DNA of 64,000 nucleotides from Rodentibacter myodis (GTDB taxonomy: Bacteria; Pseudomonadota; Gammaproteobacteria; Enterobacterales; Pasteurellaceae). The stretch lies in NCBI RefSeq assembly GCF_001999305.1, contig NZ_MLHQ01000008.1, positions 1 through 64,000 on the forward strand. The letters are read 5' to 3'. Below the pieces are notes generated by a model. The model did no database searches and was not told where the DNA came from. It worked only from the letters and a program-made list of their open reading frames with translations. A program made the translations under genes and the position numbers. Shown one piece after another: positions 19,900 through 31,068 of the stretch. Each line of letters opens with the position of its first letter. Within the stretch, counting starts at the first letter, position 1.

Positions 19900-20690
19900 T
19901 GAAACAATTCCTCCGTATAATCACCTGCCGGATAATGAAATTTTACCGGCCCATCCGCTTCGCCTTTTAAGAATTGTAATACCTGCGGATCTTGGCTTGC
20001 CAATAATTGCTCGGAAGTACCTTCCGCAATCACGTGTTTGTCCGCAATAATGTAAGCATAATCGGCAATGCTTAATACTTCCTGTACATCGTGCGATACC
20101 ACAATAGAAGTGAGGTTCAACGCCTCATTCAGGCGTTTGATCAAACTGACAATCACGCCCATACTAATAGGATCTTGCCCTGTAAAAGGTTCATCAAACA
20201 TTATTAAATCGGGATCGAGCGCAATAGCACGTGCTAGCGCAGCACGACGCGCCATCCCTCCGGAAAGTTCTGACGGCATTAATTCTGCTGCACCACGTAA
20301 ACCAACGGCTTCCAATTTCATTAATACGATTTGGCGAATTAAACTTTCCGGTAAACGGGTATGCTCCCGAATCGGAAATGCCACATTATCAAAAGTGGAA
20401 ATATCGGTAAAAAGCGCTCCCGATTGGAATAACATTCCCATACGTTTGCGCACCTCGTAAAGCTCGCTATTGGAAAGACGACAAATATCTTTATCATCAA
20501 ACCAAATTTCGCCCTGTTCCGGATGCAACTGCCCACCAATTAACTTTAGTAACGTAGTTTTCCCGATCCCTGACGGCCCCATAATTGCCGTAATCTTGCC
20601 CTTTTGGACTTTCAAATTCAGGTTATCGTAAATCACCCGCTCGCCCCGTTTAAAGGTCAGGTTTTTAACTTCAATTAGATTTTGATTCAT
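19896..20690 (-). CDS. mlaF: MlaF, Mla transporter ATPase
   Basis: A 264-residue ABC ATPase with Walker A '[11 protein letters not shown]', signature '[15 protein letters not shown]', Walker B 'LIMFDEP' and the switch histidine in '[11 protein letters not shown]'. It is the first gene of the mlaFEDCB-ibaG-murA unit. The short region 20691-20781 upstream holds the likely promoter and an uptake sequence. Confidence 0.95.
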   Translation of the reverse strand: MNQNLIEVKNLTFKRGERVIYDNLNLKVQKGKITAIMGPSGIGKTTLLKLIGGQLHPEQGEIWFDDKDICRLSNSELYEVRKRMGMLFQSGALFTDISTFDNVAFPIREHTRLPESLIRQIVLMKLEAVGLRGAAELMPSELSGGMARRAALARAIALDPDLIMFDEPFTGQDPISMGVIVSLIKRLNEALNLTSIVVSHDVQEVLSIADYAYIIADKHVIAEGTSEQLLASQDPQVLQFLKGEADGPVKFHYPAGDYTEELFQ

Positions 20691-20781
20691 TAAAATCTCG
20701 TTTTGTTAAGTGATTTTCTAAAATCACCAATCATTCAATAGGCTAATGAGCCCCGCCATCAGTAAAGTGCGGTCGTTTTGA

Positions 20782-22329
20782 CTATCGTTTTTGTGAAAGG
20801 TTCATACGGCGCTGAACAAACACCATCATACCGTGTAAAAATAAAAACAATAACGACAATCCATAAAGCGGCATATTGCCTAGCACAGAATAAGGCGTTT
20901 GCCCTTCTGTCGGTGCAATTTTATACATTAAGGTGGTTTCCACAAATTGTGGCGCTTGCGCTAAAATTTGCCCTTTTTCATCAATAAACACCGTAATCCC
21001 TGTATTCGTTGCCCGCACCAAAGGCTTACCTAATTCCAAAGCACGCATTCTTGCCATTTGTAAATGCTGCCAAGGCCCGATGGAATCCCCAAACCACGCA
21101 TCATTAGAAATGGTCAGCAAATAATCCGTCTCTTTTTTCAGATTTTCACGCACTTGTTCTCCAAAAATAATTTCATAACAAATTGCCGGTGAAAACGCCC
21201 GATTTTTCGCCAATAGTGAAGGCTGTATTGCATCACCACTTTGGAATGCCGACATTGGCAAATTAAAGACGGAATTTAATGGACGCAGTAAATTTTCCAA
21301 AGGAACATATTCGCCAAAAGGCACAAGATGATGTTTTGAATAACGGTTTTCCGTATTGAGTTGATAAGGAAAATCAGGGTTGCCTGCTGTAACAATAGAA
21401 TTAAGCAATTTGCCGGATTTTGTATCTTGATACACCGTCCCCACCATCATTTCAGTGTGGTTCTCTTTTGCGACCCTATCAAGACTTTCAAAAAAGGGGG
21501 TAATCACATTTTCAAGGGTGGGTAAAGCCGATTCCGGCAGAATAATGAGATCGGTTTTTCCCAGATTTTGGGTGATTAATTTTTGGTAAATATCTAATGT
21601 TGAATAAAGATAATCAGGATCCCATTTCAAATTTTGTTCAATATTGCCCTGCAACAGCGTGATCGAAATGGCTTTATCTTCTCTGTTTTTGACAAAATGA
21701 AGATGTGATGAAGCTATTCCCAAGCCACTCACAACGATCAACATCAATAAATTTGCCAACACCAATTTACTATTTTTCGTCTTGAACAAGGCAAAAATAC
21801 CATTAAAAATGGCCGCACCTGCCCACACCACAAAAAATGTTAGCCCCGTTACCCCAAAAATTGGGGCAATGCCGGAAAATGGACTATCAATTTGAGTGTA
21901 ACCAAATTGTAACCAAGGAAAACCGGTGAAAACCCAGCCACGAAGAAATTCGGTGAATGTCCAAATAACCGCAAAAATGACCGCACTTTGCACTTGAAAG
22001 CGTTGCACAAGATAAGTGAAAAGCATTGGATAAAGTGTGAGATAAGCAGAAAGTAGCCCAACCAAAAGATAACTCACACCTAACGAAGCCCCACCAAATT
22101 GATGAATGCTCACATTCAGCCAGCTCACCCCAAAGCAGAAAAAGCCCATCGACCAGAAAAATGTGCCTAAAAGTGCGGTTGATTTTTTCGATGTTTTTGC
22201 CACATAAAGCAAACCGATAATGGAAACGAACGCCAACCCCCAATAATCAAAAGGGGAAAAAGCAAATACCCCAACAATACCGGAAAGAAAAGCGATAAGA
22301 TAAATGAAAAATTTATTCATAGAAATCAA
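20782..22329 (-). CDS. lnt: Apolipoprotein N-acyltransferase
   Basis: A 515-residue protein with about six N-terminal helices and a nitrilase domain. The catalytic Glu-Lys-Cys triad is visible as 'LIILPESALP', 'KHHLVPFGEYVP' and 'SPAICYEIIFGE'. It transfers the third acyl chain to lipoproteins in the inner membrane. In many relatives lnt follows corC directly; here a strong terminator lies between the two. Confidence 0.95.
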   Translation of the reverse strand: MISMNKFFIYLIAFLSGIVGVFAFSPFDYWGLAFVSIIGLLYVAKTSKKSTALLGTFFWSMGFFCFGVSWLNVSIHQFGGASLGVSYLLVGLLSAYLTLYPMLFTYLVQRFQVQSAVIFAVIWTFTEFLRGWVFTGFPWLQFGYTQIDSPFSGIAPIFGVTGLTFFVVWAGAAIFNGIFALFKTKNSKLVLANLLMLIVVSGLGIASSHLHFVKNREDKAISITLLQGNIEQNLKWDPDYLYSTLDIYQKLITQNLGKTDLIILPESALPTLENVITPFFESLDRVAKENHTEMMVGTVYQDTKSGKLLNSIVTAGNPDFPYQLNTENRYSKHHLVPFGEYVPLENLLRPLNSVFNLPMSAFQSGDAIQPSLLAKNRAFSPAICYEIIFGEQVRENLKKETDYLLTISNDAWFGDSIGPWQHLQMARMRALELGKPLVRATNTGITVFIDEKGQILAQAPQFVETTLMYKIAPTEGQTPYSVLGNMPLYGLSLLFLFLHGMMVFVQRRMNLSQKR

Positions 22330-22471
22330 AATGATAAAAGCTGTTTTTATGTCACAAACGTAATTTTAACCCATTGAAATTATGTTGATTTTTAAGATGG
22401 ACACGAAGTAGCCTGCCCCTACCAATCGCGTTATTTTTGTTCTATAAAAACGCTACATAAAATCATAAAAA

Positions 22472-22508
22472 TTCCCCCTCTTTACTCATCGTTCATAAAA
22501 AGGGGGAA
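22472..22508 (-). terminator. Terminator of corC
   Basis: TTCCCCCT (22472-22479) and AGGGGGAA (22501-22508) form a GC-rich stem. On the minus strand it is followed by TTTTTA, so it should end transcription from corC before lnt. Confidence 0.75.
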
Positions 22509-22533
22509 CGGGAAAGGAATGAAAAATACCGTA

Positions 22534-23433
22534 CTATTCCGCTTTTTCTTCCACGGCTTCCATATCCGACAAATGCTCATCCGGCACAGTAATACGAAGC
22601 TGAATTAAACGGCGACTGTCGGCAGAAGTCACTTTAAATCGCAGATTTTCCAACGTAATTTCTTCGCCTCGTTTTGGCAAATAGCCGAAGGCTTGCATTA
22701 CCAAACCGCCAATAGTATCCACTTCTTCATCATCAAAATGAGTATTAAATTGTTCATTGAAATCATCAATATCCGTCAGCGCGCGCACGGCATAAGTATG
22801 GCGTGAAAGTTGGCGAATATCGGCAATTTCTTCTTCATCGAATTCATCCTCAATATCACCCACAATTTGTTCTAAAATGTCTTCAATCGTCACCAATCCC
22901 GATACCGCACCAAATTCATCCACCACGATAGCCATATGAAAACGTTCGGAACGGAAATCTTTCAACATTCTATCCACTCTTTTACTTTCCGGCACAATCA
23001 CCGCCGGGCGTAAAAGTTTCGATAAATCAAATTCTTCCGCATCTTCACGTAAGAATTTCAACAAATCTTTGGCGTGTAAAATCCCTGCAATATTATCGCG
23101 ATCATCCGCATCGGCAATCACCGGAAAACGGGAATGTGCCGATTCAATAATGGTGTTTAGACAAGCATTTAAATCTTGCTGATCTTCAATAAAAATGATT
23201 TGCGAACGTGGGATCATAATATCACGCACACGAAGTTCGGCGATTTCCATCACCCCTTCAATCATCTCACGGGTATTTTGATCGATCAGATCGTTTTGCT
23301 CGGAATCACGAATCACTTCCACAAGTTCTTCACGATTTTTCAGTTCACCTTGAAAAAAGCGACTGAATAACGATTGGAAAAAAGGTTTTTTAGTATTTTC
23401 AGATTGAATTGAATTTTGCTGTTCTTCGTTCAT
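22534..23433 (-). CDS. corC: CorC/YbeX, CBS-domain protein of the HlyC/CorC family
   Basis: A 299-residue cytoplasmic protein; I take the ATG at 23433 (MNEEQQ) rather than an upstream codon giving a cysteine-rich leader. Two CBS domains cover about residues 70-190 ('[20 protein letters not shown]', '[20 protein letters not shown]'), and a C-terminal CorC_HlyC domain includes '[19 protein letters not shown]'. It is linked to magnesium/cobalt efflux and to ribosome-associated YbeY functions. Terminators flank it on both sides, so it is likely monocistronic. Confidence 0.9.
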   Translation of the reverse strand: MNEEQQNSIQSENTKKPFFQSLFSRFFQGELKNREELVEVIRDSEQNDLIDQNTREMIEGVMEIAELRVRDIMIPRSQIIFIEDQQDLNACLNTIIESAHSRFPVIADADDRDNIAGILHAKDLLKFLREDAEEFDLSKLLRPAVIVPESKRVDRMLKDFRSERFHMAIVVDEFGAVSGLVTIEDILEQIVGDIEDEFDEEEIADIRQLSRHTYAVRALTDIDDFNEQFNTHFDDEEVDTIGGLVMQAFGYLPKRGEEITLENLRFKVTSADSRRLIQLRITVPDEHLSDMEAVEEKAE

Positions 23434-23514
23434 ATTTGTCTGTTTTGGCTCTCCAAATTGGTCGCAAAAAGTATCACATTTTGAACAACTTCGCAAAGAT
23501 GAAAAGAAAGAAAC

Positions 23515-23555
23515 AAAGTGCGGTCAAAAATACCTTCGTTTTTGACCGCACTTTT
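23515..23555 (-). terminator. Uptake-sequence terminator after galM
   Basis: AAAGTGCGGTCAAAAA (23515-23530) pairs with TTTTTGACCGCACTTT (from 23539). This 16-base inverted repeat lies just after the galM stop codon and closes the galTKM operon. Confidence 0.9.
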
Positions 23556-23557
23556 AC

Positions 23558-24583
23558 TTATAAAAACTTAAATTCCGTCCATTGATAATATCGCTCACCG
23601 GCTTTTTGAATACCGCCGTAATTTTGCCATTCGGGATGGTTTGGCGTGTCGGGCAGGCATTGGGTTTCAAGTGCAATCCCTGAAAAATCGGCATATTCTC
23701 CGCCCTGTCGATTTGGTGTACCGGCAAGATAATTCCCCGTGTAAACCTGCAATGCGGCTTGTGAAGTGCGTACTTCTAAACTTAAATCACCGTTTGCTGA
23801 AGTCAGCAACACGCAAGGCTTTTGCCACGCTTTGTTCACAATAAAAGAATGATCATAACCTTTGGCCACCAGTTGATCGCCTTGTAGAAAATCCTGTTTA
23901 ATCGGTTTTGTAAGACGGAAATCAAAACTTGTTCCCACCACGTGTTTTAACGGCGAGTTGGGAATGCCGTCAGCATCCACCGGTAGATAAAAATCGGCAT
24001 TTAAGCGTAAATAATGTTCACGCACATCAGTACCTTGTGTGGCGTTTTCCAAATTAAAGTAAGCGTGATTGGTTAAATTTAATGCTGTATCCTTGTCGCT
24101 TACGCCTTCATATTCAATCTTCACGCTGTTTTCTGCCGTAAGCGTGTACGTTACCGCCACTTCTACCTTACCGGGAAAACCTTGATCGCCCTCTTCGGAA
24201 CGAAGTGAAAAACGCACGCAATTTTGACCGCACTTTTCAATCTGCCAACGGCGTTTGTCAAAACCTTCGCCGCCGTGAAGTTGGTGTTCGCCCTGATTTG
24301 GGGTAAGGGAAACCATCTCACCATTCAATTCAAATTGTGCCTTGGCAATACGGTTGGCATAACGTCCCACACTCGCCCCCAAATAGGCTTGTTGAATGGG
24401 ATAATCTTCGACTTTGCACCCGAGCAATACTTCTCGCCATTCACCATTTACCGGCACTTGGCAAGCAAGCCAAGTTGCCCCCCAGTCCATCAATTTTATG
24501 ATCATTCCCGCTTCATTTTGCAAGGTGATAAGTTGATAGGGTGCGCCATCCGGTGCATTAAAGGTTGTTTTTTCGATCATCAT
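23558..24583 (-). CDS. galM: Aldose 1-epimerase (mutarotase)
   Basis: A 341-residue enzyme interconverting alpha- and beta-galactose, so that GalK receives the alpha form. The active-site histidine is in 'NLTNHAYFNL' and the catalytic glutamate in 'GIALETQCLPDTPN'; 'GRYANRIAKAQF' is also a family motif. It follows galK after six bases, so the two are cotranscribed. Confidence 0.94.
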   Translation of the reverse strand: MMIEKTTFNAPDGAPYQLITLQNEAGMIIKLMDWGATWLACQVPVNGEWREVLLGCKVEDYPIQQAYLGASVGRYANRIAKAQFELNGEMVSLTPNQGEHQLHGGEGFDKRRWQIEKCGQNCVRFSLRSEEGDQGFPGKVEVAVTYTLTAENSVKIEYEGVSDKDTALNLTNHAYFNLENATQGTDVREHYLRLNADFYLPVDADGIPNSPLKHVVGTSFDFRLTKPIKQDFLQGDQLVAKGYDHSFIVNKAWQKPCVLLTSANGDLSLEVRTSQAALQVYTGNYLAGTPNRQGGEYADFSGIALETQCLPDTPNHPEWQNYGGIQKAGERYYQWTEFKFL

Positions 24584-24589
24584 TTATCC

Positions 24590-25744
24590 TTAAATCACAC
24601 GCACACCTTGCGATGCTGTGCATACATAAAATGTTTCTTTTAATCCGGTGGTTTTCTCATAATTGTCGGCGATAATTTTTCGCACCGCCTCCACTTTGGA
24701 ATGAGGCGCAAGGGCAACAATACAACCACCAAAACCGCCCCCTGTCATACGTGCGCCGCCACTTTTGCCAATCGCAAGCTGTGCAAGTTCAACCAAATAA
24801 TCCACTTGCGGTACGGTGATCTCAAAATCATCACGCATTGAATCGTGCGATTGTGCCATTAACTCGCCTAAGCGGGTAAGATCATTGTGTTTTAAGGCTT
24901 GCACCGCATCCAATACACGTTGATTTTCCGTGATGATATGACGGGCGCGTTTTGCCACAAACGGATCAAGTGCGGTCAATTCCACTTCTTTTTCTTTAAA
25001 CTGTGCTACTGAGACATCACGCAGGGCTTTCACGCCGAAAAATGCCGCTGCACGCTCACATTGCTGACGGCGAATATTGTACTCACCGGTCACTAAATCG
25101 TGAGGAACATTAGAATTGACAATAATTACCTCAATATCATTCGGCACGGGTGTTGGCTTGGTTTCAAGAGTTCGACAATCAATCATTAACATATGGTTTT
25201 CTTGCCCAAGGGCGGAAATAAGTTGATCCATATTACCGCAATTTGCCCCTACAAATTGGTTTTCGGCTTTTTGACCATTAAGGGCAATATCCGTATGTGA
25301 AAGGGGCAAATGACCTAACTGTTGGCAAAACTTCCCAACTGACACTTCCAATGAGGCAGAGGAACTCAATCCTGACGAAAGCGGCACATTACCGGAAATC
25401 ACAAGATTCGCCCCCTGTTTAAAATCAGGGCAACGCTCTTGAATAAATTTCACCACGCCACGCACATAATTCGCCCATTTATGCGGACTTTTTTCGATGG
25501 GTTCATCAAGGGAAAATTCATCACGATCATCAAGATCGGCTGCGTAAACATTCCAAATCGAATCATCACGTTTTGTGCCAACCACCGCCGTGCCAAAATT
25601 AATGGCACAAGGCATCACAAAGCCATCATTGTAATCAGTATGTTCACCGATAATATTGACACGCCCGGGCGCATAAACCGTTAACGTGGGAGTCGTGTTG
25701 AATTTTTGCTTGAAAATTTGTTGGGCTTGTTGGATTGGGAGCAT
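24590..25744 (-). CDS. galK: Galactokinase
   Basis: A 384-residue GHMP kinase. It has the galactose signature '[19 protein letters not shown]', the ATP-binding '[18 protein letters not shown]' and motif 3 '[16 protein letters not shown]'. It phosphorylates galactose to galactose 1-phosphate. It is separated from galT by an unusual 319-base gap filled by a palindromic repeat. Confidence 0.96.
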   Translation of the reverse strand: MLPIQQAQQIFKQKFNTTPTLTVYAPGRVNIIGEHTDYNDGFVMPCAINFGTAVVGTKRDDSIWNVYAADLDDRDEFSLDEPIEKSPHKWANYVRGVVKFIQERCPDFKQGANLVISGNVPLSSGLSSSASLEVSVGKFCQQLGHLPLSHTDIALNGQKAENQFVGANCGNMDQLISALGQENHMLMIDCRTLETKPTPVPNDIEVIIVNSNVPHDLVTGEYNIRRQQCERAAAFFGVKALRDVSVAQFKEKEVELTALDPFVAKRARHIITENQRVLDAVQALKHNDLTRLGELMAQSHDSMRDDFEITVPQVDYLVELAQLAIGKSGGARMTGGGFGGCIVALAPHSKVEAVRKIIADNYEKTTGLKETFYVCTASQGVRVI

Positions 25745-25809
25745 ATATTTTCCTTTTAGTTTTTATATTCTTTTTCTATTAAAATCACGTTTCGCTTACA
25801 GATACCTAC

Positions 25810-25970
25810 TTTTCTTTGCTTGTGCAAAGAAAATTAGGCAAAAGAAACACAGCCCAGTTAAATCGCTATTCTTTGCTTTGTTTCAATTTTCTTTACGGTA
25901 ATTTTCTGAACTCGCTACGCTCAAACAGACGAAAATTACCTAAAAATTGAAAGTCGCAAAGGCGATTTAT
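25810..25970. repeat. Palindromic intergenic repeat between galT and galK
   Basis: The 319-base gap 25745-26063 has no gene but is full of dyad symmetry. TTTTCTTTGC/GCAAAGAAAA forms a hairpin at 25810-25833. A second, larger imperfect hairpin runs from TAAATCGC (about 25858) to GCGATTTA (about 25970), with inner arms GGTAATTTTC (25897-25906) and GAAAATTACC (25931-25940). It looks like a copy of an interspersed, non-coding repeat. It may attenuate or stabilise the gal mRNA. Confidence 0.7.
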
Positions 25971-26063
25971 ATGGGGCTCAAACTTATCCGAGCATTTATC
26001 TATAAAAGTCGTCCGACTCATTCTGAGAACATCTTTATAAAAATATTGAAAATTTCAACCAAA

Positions 26064-27107
26064 TCATTTTTCTTTGTAGTGAATTTCACTCTGTGCTTTC
26101 AATCTTTCCGCCGCCTGTTCTGCGGTTAAATCCCGTTGGCTTTCGCCGAGCATTTCATAGCCCACCATAAATTTTCGTACCGTGGCGGAACGCAATAACG
26201 GTGGGTAGAAATGGGCGTGAAGTTGCCAGTGTTCGTTTTCTTCGCCGTTGAAAGGTGCGGCGTGAAAACCCATTGAATAAGGAAAGGATGTTTCAAAAAG
26301 ATTATCGTATTTCGTTGTCAGTTTTTTCAATATTACCGCTAAATCTTTTGCTTGCGGTTCACTCAATTCCGTTAAACGTTTTATATGAGCTTTTGGAAGT
26401 AATAGGGTTTCAAAAGGCCATACTGCCCAATAAGGCACGAGGGCAACCCAGTGTTCGGTTTCCAGTACAATACGCTCTTTCAACGCCAATTCACGTTTTA
26501 CATAGTCCACCAACATCACCGAACCGTATTTTTGCAGGTAATTACGTTGGGTGAAATCTTCACGTGCCACTTCGTTCGGTAAAAAACTATTTGCCCAAAT
26601 TTGACCGTGCGGATGCGGATTAGAACAGCCCATTGCTGCCCCTTTATTTTCAAAAATCTGTACCCATTGGTATGTTTTTCCTAACTCAAGAAGCTGTTGT
26701 TGCCACACGTTAATGACCTGTTCAATTTCAAGTGCGGTCAATAATGGCAGTGTTTTACTGTGATCCGGCGAGAAACAAATCACACGGCTTTCACCTAGGG
26801 CTTGGGAGGTTTGAAAAAGCGGATCATCGGATTTCGGCGGTATTGGCGTATCCTCAAGTAAGGCAGAGAAATCATTTTTGAACACATAAGGTTGGTGATA
26901 ATCGGGATTTTGTTCTCCGGTAATGCGTTGATTACGCGGGCAAAGATAACAATGCGGATCGTGACTTGGCTTTTGTTCTTCACTTATTTTTTCCTGCTGC
27001 CCTTGCCACGGGCGTTTGGCACGGTGCGGAGAAACCAGAACCCATTGATCAATCAGTGGATTGTAACGGCGATGTGGATGATCTGTCGGTTCAAAAATGT
27101 CATTCAT
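26064..27107 (-). CDS. galT: Galactose-1-phosphate uridylyltransferase
   Basis: A 347-residue enzyme; the ATG at 27107 follows AGGAGA (27115-27120), so the earlier codon at 27128 is rejected. The zinc motif 'CYLCPRN' near residue 50 and the active site '[12 protein letters not shown]' with the nucleophilic histidine are intact. It exchanges UMP between UDP-glucose and galactose 1-phosphate in the Leloir pathway. It is the first gene of galTKM; galE is not in the window. Confidence 0.96.
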   Translation of the reverse strand: MNDIFEPTDHPHRRYNPLIDQWVLVSPHRAKRPWQGQQEKISEEQKPSHDPHCYLCPRNQRITGEQNPDYHQPYVFKNDFSALLEDTPIPPKSDDPLFQTSQALGESRVICFSPDHSKTLPLLTALEIEQVINVWQQQLLELGKTYQWVQIFENKGAAMGCSNPHPHGQIWANSFLPNEVAREDFTQRNYLQKYGSVMLVDYVKRELALKERIVLETEHWVALVPYWAVWPFETLLLPKAHIKRLTELSEPQAKDLAVILKKLTTKYDNLFETSFPYSMGFHAAPFNGEENEHWQLHAHFYPPLLRSATVRKFMVGYEMLGESQRDLTAEQAAERLKAQSEIHYKEK

Positions 27108-27128
27108 TGAAAAATCTCCTTTTATCAC

Positions 27129-27259
27129 TGTAAACGGTTACAAAATTTTTGGCGTAAGATACCAAATTAGAAAAAATAAACCGTGATCTAAGTCACAGAA
27201 TAGAAATATAAGCAAATTTTTTGTGATCTTTATTACAAATTTCAAAAGTAACCGTTTTC
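27129..27259. promoter_or_regulatory. Divergent galT / galS control region: two Gal operators and two CRP sites
   Basis: Two sequences match the GalR/GalS half-site pattern GTNNNNCGNTTNC: TGTAAACGGTTACA (27129-27142) and GTAACCGTTTTC (27248-27259). Between them are two CRP-type sites, CGTGATCTAAGTCACA (27182-27197) and TGTGATCTTTATTACA (27222-27237). The layout, with operators at both ends and CRP sites between, fits catabolite-activated, galactose-inducible expression of both genes, and repressor looping is possible. Confidence 0.75.
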
Positions 27260-27307
27260 AATTTTATGTAAAGTTACTATGATACGCCTACCTCTTATTA
27301 GTGAGAA

Positions 27308-28315
27308 ATGTTTATGAGTACCATCCACAATGTGGCAAAACTTGCCAATGTTTCTGTTGCGACCGTATCACGGGTTTTGAACAATCATCCTTCCGTCAGC
27401 CCTAAAACACGTCTTGTAGTGCAAAATGCGATTGAACAATTAGGTTATCAACCCAATGCAAATGCACAAGCCCTTGCGATTCAAAATACCGATACCATCG
27501 GCGTGGTAGTAACGGATGTAACCGATGCTTTTTTTGCCATTCTTGTCAAAGCGGTGGATAAAGTGGCGGAACAACACCGTAAAACCATTTTAATAGGCAT
27601 TGGATACCATCAGGCTGAGAAAGAGCGTGAAGCCATTAATACCTTACTGCGTAAACGTTGCAGTTGCTTAGTCGTACATTCCAAAGCACTCTCTGACGAG
27701 GAACTAATTAGTTACTTAAATAAAGTAAAAGGAATGGTCATCATCAATCGGGTAATTAAAGGGTATGAAAATCGTTGCGTGAGTTTGGATAATCAAAAAG
27801 GCACTTACCTTGCCACAGAAATGCTTATTCGTTGCGGTCATAAAAGAATTGCTTATATTGGTTCTAACCATACGATTTCCGATGAAACCGAACGTAAAAC
27901 CGGCTATCTTGAGGCATTAAAAACCTACGCTTATCCTATCGTTGAGCACGCCATTACCCATAATGCGCCCGATTTTGAAGGCGGTGAACAGGCGATGATT
28001 GATCTGCTGAGTTACAACAAAGATTTAACTGCCGTGGTTGCCTATAACGATTCAATGGCTGCCGGTGCGATTTCCGTGTTAAATGAAAACAATATCATTG
28101 TGCCGAACCAATTTTCCATTATTGGTTTTGATGATATGCCTATTGCACGCTACCTCATTCCTAAATTGACAACCGTTCGCTATCCTATTGATTTAATGGC
28201 AACTTATGCTGCTAATCTCGCGTTAAGTTTGGTTGATGAAACGATTGATACACCATTAGCTATTCAATTTAATCCAACATTAGTTCGCCGTTTTTCGGTG
28301 GAATCAATTAATTAA
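27308..28315 (+). CDS. galS: LacI-family galactose regulator (GalS/GalR type)
   Basis: A 335-residue repressor (ATG at 27308, or at 27314 giving MSTIHNVAK). The helix-turn-helix '[18 protein letters not shown]' and hinge '[12 protein letters not shown]' are typical. The sugar-binding domain includes '[20 protein letters not shown]' and '[20 protein letters not shown]'. It lies between galTKM and mglBAC, and Gal-type operators flank it on both sides. I infer that it controls both operons and itself. GalR and GalS cannot be told apart by sequence alone. Confidence 0.88.
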   Translation: MFMSTIHNVAKLANVSVATVSRVLNNHPSVSPKTRLVVQNAIEQLGYQPNANAQALAIQNTDTIGVVVTDVTDAFFAILVKAVDKVAEQHRKTILIGIGYHQAEKEREAINTLLRKRCSCLVVHSKALSDEELISYLNKVKGMVIINRVIKGYENRCVSLDNQKGTYLATEMLIRCGHKRIAYIGSNHTISDETERKTGYLEALKTYAYPIVEHAITHNAPDFEGGEQAMIDLLSYNKDLTAVVAYNDSMAAGAISVLNENNIIVPNQFSIIGFDDMPIARYLIPKLTTVRYPIDLMATYAANLALSLVDETIDTPLAIQFNPTLVRRFSVESIN

Positions 28316-28317
28316 AC

Positions 28318-28382
28318 TGTGATATAAATCACAAATTTTTATATTTTTTGTAATCGTTTTCATTTATGTGAATTCGATCACA
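28318..28382 (+). promoter_or_regulatory. mglB control region: two CRP sites flanking a Gal operator
   Basis: TGTGATATAAATCACA (28318-28333) and TGTGAATTCGATCACA (28367-28382) are near-perfect CRP sites. GTAATCGTTTTC (28350-28361) between them is a Gal operator. The first CRP site starts just after the galS stop codon. Confidence 0.85.
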
Positions 28383-28477
28383 GATTTAAACCAACCCGTT
28401 AAGTATAATCTGTCCCGCTTTGCAGTAAAAATAAACATTTTTTAGTTAACATTAACCTTTTTTATAGGAGCGTTTTT

Positions 28478-29470
28478 ATGAAAAAAGCAGTACTAAGTGC
28501 GGTCGCACTAGCAGTAGGTTTAGGCGCAGTAACAGCAGTCTATGCAGCGGATACCCGTATCGGTGTAACCATTTACAAATATGACGATAATTTTATGTCG
28601 TTAATGCGTAAAGAAATTAATAAAGAAGCCAAAACATTAAAAGGCATCGAATTATTAATGAATGACTCTCAAAACGCACAATCTATTCAAAATGACCAAG
28701 TTGACGTATTGCTTTCAAAAGGTGTAAAAGCGCTTGCAATTAACTTAGTTGACCCCGCAGCTTCCCCAACCATTATCAGCAAAGCAAAACCGGACAACAT
28801 TCCCGTTGTTTTCTTCAATAAAGATCCGGGTGATAAAGCCATTGCTTCTTATGAGCAAGCTTACTATGTAGGCACAGATCCAAAAGAGTCTGGATTAATT
28901 CAAGGTGATTTGATTGCCAAACAATGGAAAGCAATGCCTGAATTGGATTTAAACAGAGACGGAAAAATTCAATATGTACTCTTAAAGGGTGAACCGGGTC
29001 ATCCGGATGCGGAAGCCCGTACCAAATATGTGGTTGAACAATTAAATACATTAGGTATTCCAACCGAACAACTTTTCATTGATACCGGTATGTGGGATGC
29101 GGCGATGGCAAAAGACAAAGTAGATGCTTGGTTATCCAGCTCTAAAGCCAATGATATTGAAGTCATCATCTCAAATAATGACGGTATGGCAATGGGCGCA
29201 CTTGAAGCCACTAAAGCACATGGTAAAAAATTACCAATCTTTGGTGTAGATGCCTTACCTGAAGTGTTACAGCTTATCAAGAAAGGCGATATTGCAGGTA
29301 CGGTATTAAATGATGGTGTAAACCAAGGTAAAGCTGTCGTTCAACTCGCTAATAATCTTTCGCAAGGAAAACCGGCAACAGAAGGCACAAAATGGGAATT
29401 AAAAGATCGTGTTGTGCGTATTCCTTATGTGGGCGTAGATAAAGATAACTTAGCCGAATTCTTGAAATAA
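28478..29470 (+). CDS. mglB: Galactose/methyl-galactoside binding protein
   Basis: A 330-residue periplasmic protein with a signal peptide ending 'AVYA' (residue 23). The mature start '[19 protein letters not shown]' and '[20 protein letters not shown]' carry ligand contacts, and '[21 protein letters not shown]' includes the calcium-binding loop. It captures galactose or glucose for the MglAC transporter and can serve as a chemoreceptor ligand in motile relatives. It is followed by a GC-rich stem-like stretch (29490-29515) before mglA. Confidence 0.96.
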   Translation: MKKAVLSAVALAVGLGAVTAVYAADTRIGVTIYKYDDNFMSLMRKEINKEAKTLKGIELLMNDSQNAQSIQNDQVDVLLSKGVKALAINLVDPAASPTIISKAKPDNIPVVFFNKDPGDKAIASYEQAYYVGTDPKESGLIQGDLIAKQWKAMPELDLNRDGKIQYVLLKGEPGHPDAEARTKYVVEQLNTLGIPTEQLFIDTGMWDAAMAKDKVDAWLSSSKANDIEVIISNNDGMAMGALEATKAHGKKLPIFGVDALPEVLQLIKKGDIAGTVLNDGVNQGKAVVQLANNLSQGKPATEGTKWELKDRVVRIPYVGVDKDNLAEFLK

Positions 29471-29534
29471 GATTAATGGATATAACCTTTAGGGGAGAGC
29501 CTCACCGCCTCCCCTATTTTAAATGAGATTGGAT

Positions 29535-31055
29535 ATGACTGCTCAAAACTCAAGTCAAAACAGCCAAGTGCTGCTCACCATGAAGAATGTCTGCAAATCC
29601 TTTCCCGGTGTAAAAGCCTTAGACAATGCAAACTTAACCGTTCACTCTCACTCCGTTCACGCTTTAATGGGCGAAAACGGTGCGGGAAAATCCACCTTAT
29701 TGAAATGCTTATTTGGCATTTATGCCAAAGATGAAGGTGAAATCCTTTTCCTTGGCAAACCCGTCAATTTTAAAACCTCAAAAGAAGCGTTGGAAAACGG
29801 CATTTCAATGGTGCATCAAGAGCTTAATTTAGTGCGCCAAACCAGTGTAATGGATAATTTATGGTTAGGACGTTATCCCCTCAAAGGGCCTTTTGTCGAT
29901 CACGCAAAAATGTACCGTGATACCAAAGCGATTTTTGATGAACTCGATATTGATATTGATCCCAAAGAAAAGGTAGCAAAACTTTCCGTATCACAAATGC
30001 AGATGATTGAAATTGCAAAAGCCTTTTCTTACAACGCTAAAATCGTGATTATGGATGAACCCACTTCTTCCCTTTCGGAAAAAGAGGTAGAACATCTCTT
30101 TAAAATCATTCAAAAATTAAAAGATCGTGGTTGTGGCATTATTTATATTTCTCACAAAATGGATGAAATTTTCAAAATTTGTGATGAAATTACCATTCTT
30201 CGTGATGGAAAATGGATCAATACCGTACCGATTAAAAGCACCGATATGGAACAAATTGTTGCAATGATGGTCGGTCGTGAATTGACCCAACGTTTTCCGG
30301 AAAAAAACAATACGCCAAAAGAAGTGGTTTTACAGGTTGAACACCTTACTGCGGCGAACCAACCTTCAATCCAAGATATTTCCTTTGAATTACGAAAAGG
30401 GGAAATTCTGGGGATCGCAGGGCTTGTAGGGGCAAAACGCACCGATATTGTGGAAGCAATTTTTGGCGTGCGAGAACTCCAAAGCGGCACCATCAAACTG
30501 AACGGAAAAACGGTAAAAAATCAGACCGCACTTGAGGCGATTAATAATGGTTTTGCCCTCGTCACGGAAGAACGGCGTTCTACCGGAATCTATTCAAATT
30601 TAAGCATTGAATTTAATTCCTTGATTTCTAATATGAAATCCTATCTCAACCCTTTTGGTTTGCTCAACAATAAAAAAATGCGCAGCGATACCCAATGGGT
30701 GATTGATGCGATGAATGTAAAAACCCCTTCCCATAAAACCTCGATTGGTTCGCTTTCCGGCGGTAACCAACAAAAAGTCATTATTGGTCGTTGGCTGCTC
30801 ACTCAGCCTGAAATTTTAATGCTTGATGAACCGACAAGAGGTATCGATATTGGGGCAAAATTCGAGATTTATCAGTTGATTCAAGAACTCGCCAAAAAAG
30901 ATAAAGGGATCATTATCATTTCATCAGAAATGCCTGAATTATTAGGTATTACGGATCGAATTTTAGTAATGAGTAATGGAAAATTAGCCGGTATTGTGGA
31001 AACGGCAAACACTTCACAGGAAGAGATTTTGCAATTAGCGGCAAAACATTTATAA
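29535..31055 (+). CDS. mglA: Galactoside ABC transporter ATPase
   Basis: About 506 residues with two ABC domains; the ATG at 29535 has GAGATTGG upstream and is preferred to 29523. The first domain has Walker A '[13 protein letters not shown]' and Walker B '[10 protein letters not shown]'. The second has a degenerate Walker A 'GLVGAKRTD', as usual for this sugar family, and a good signature '[15 protein letters not shown]'. It powers uptake with MglC. Confidence 0.95.
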   Translation: MTAQNSSQNSQVLLTMKNVCKSFPGVKALDNANLTVHSHSVHALMGENGAGKSTLLKCLFGIYAKDEGEILFLGKPVNFKTSKEALENGISMVHQELNLVRQTSVMDNLWLGRYPLKGPFVDHAKMYRDTKAIFDELDIDIDPKEKVAKLSVSQMQMIEIAKAFSYNAKIVIMDEPTSSLSEKEVEHLFKIIQKLKDRGCGIIYISHKMDEIFKICDEITILRDGKWINTVPIKSTDMEQIVAMMVGRELTQRFPEKNNTPKEVVLQVEHLTAANQPSIQDISFELRKGEILGIAGLVGAKRTDIVEAIFGVRELQSGTIKLNGKTVKNQTALEAINNGFALVTEERRSTGIYSNLSIEFNSLISNMKSYLNPFGLLNNKKMRSDTQWVIDAMNVKTPSHKTSIGSLSGGNQQKVIIGRWLLTQPEILMLDEPTRGIDIGAKFEIYQLIQELAKKDKGIIIISSEMPELLGITDRILVMSNGKLAGIVETANTSQEEILQLAAKHL

Positions 31056-31068
31056 AAAGGAACCAATT

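Noticed and set aside
25686-25901. Frames inside the gal palindromic repeat
   Set aside because: They come from dyad-symmetric repeat DNA and have no ribosome site or domain.
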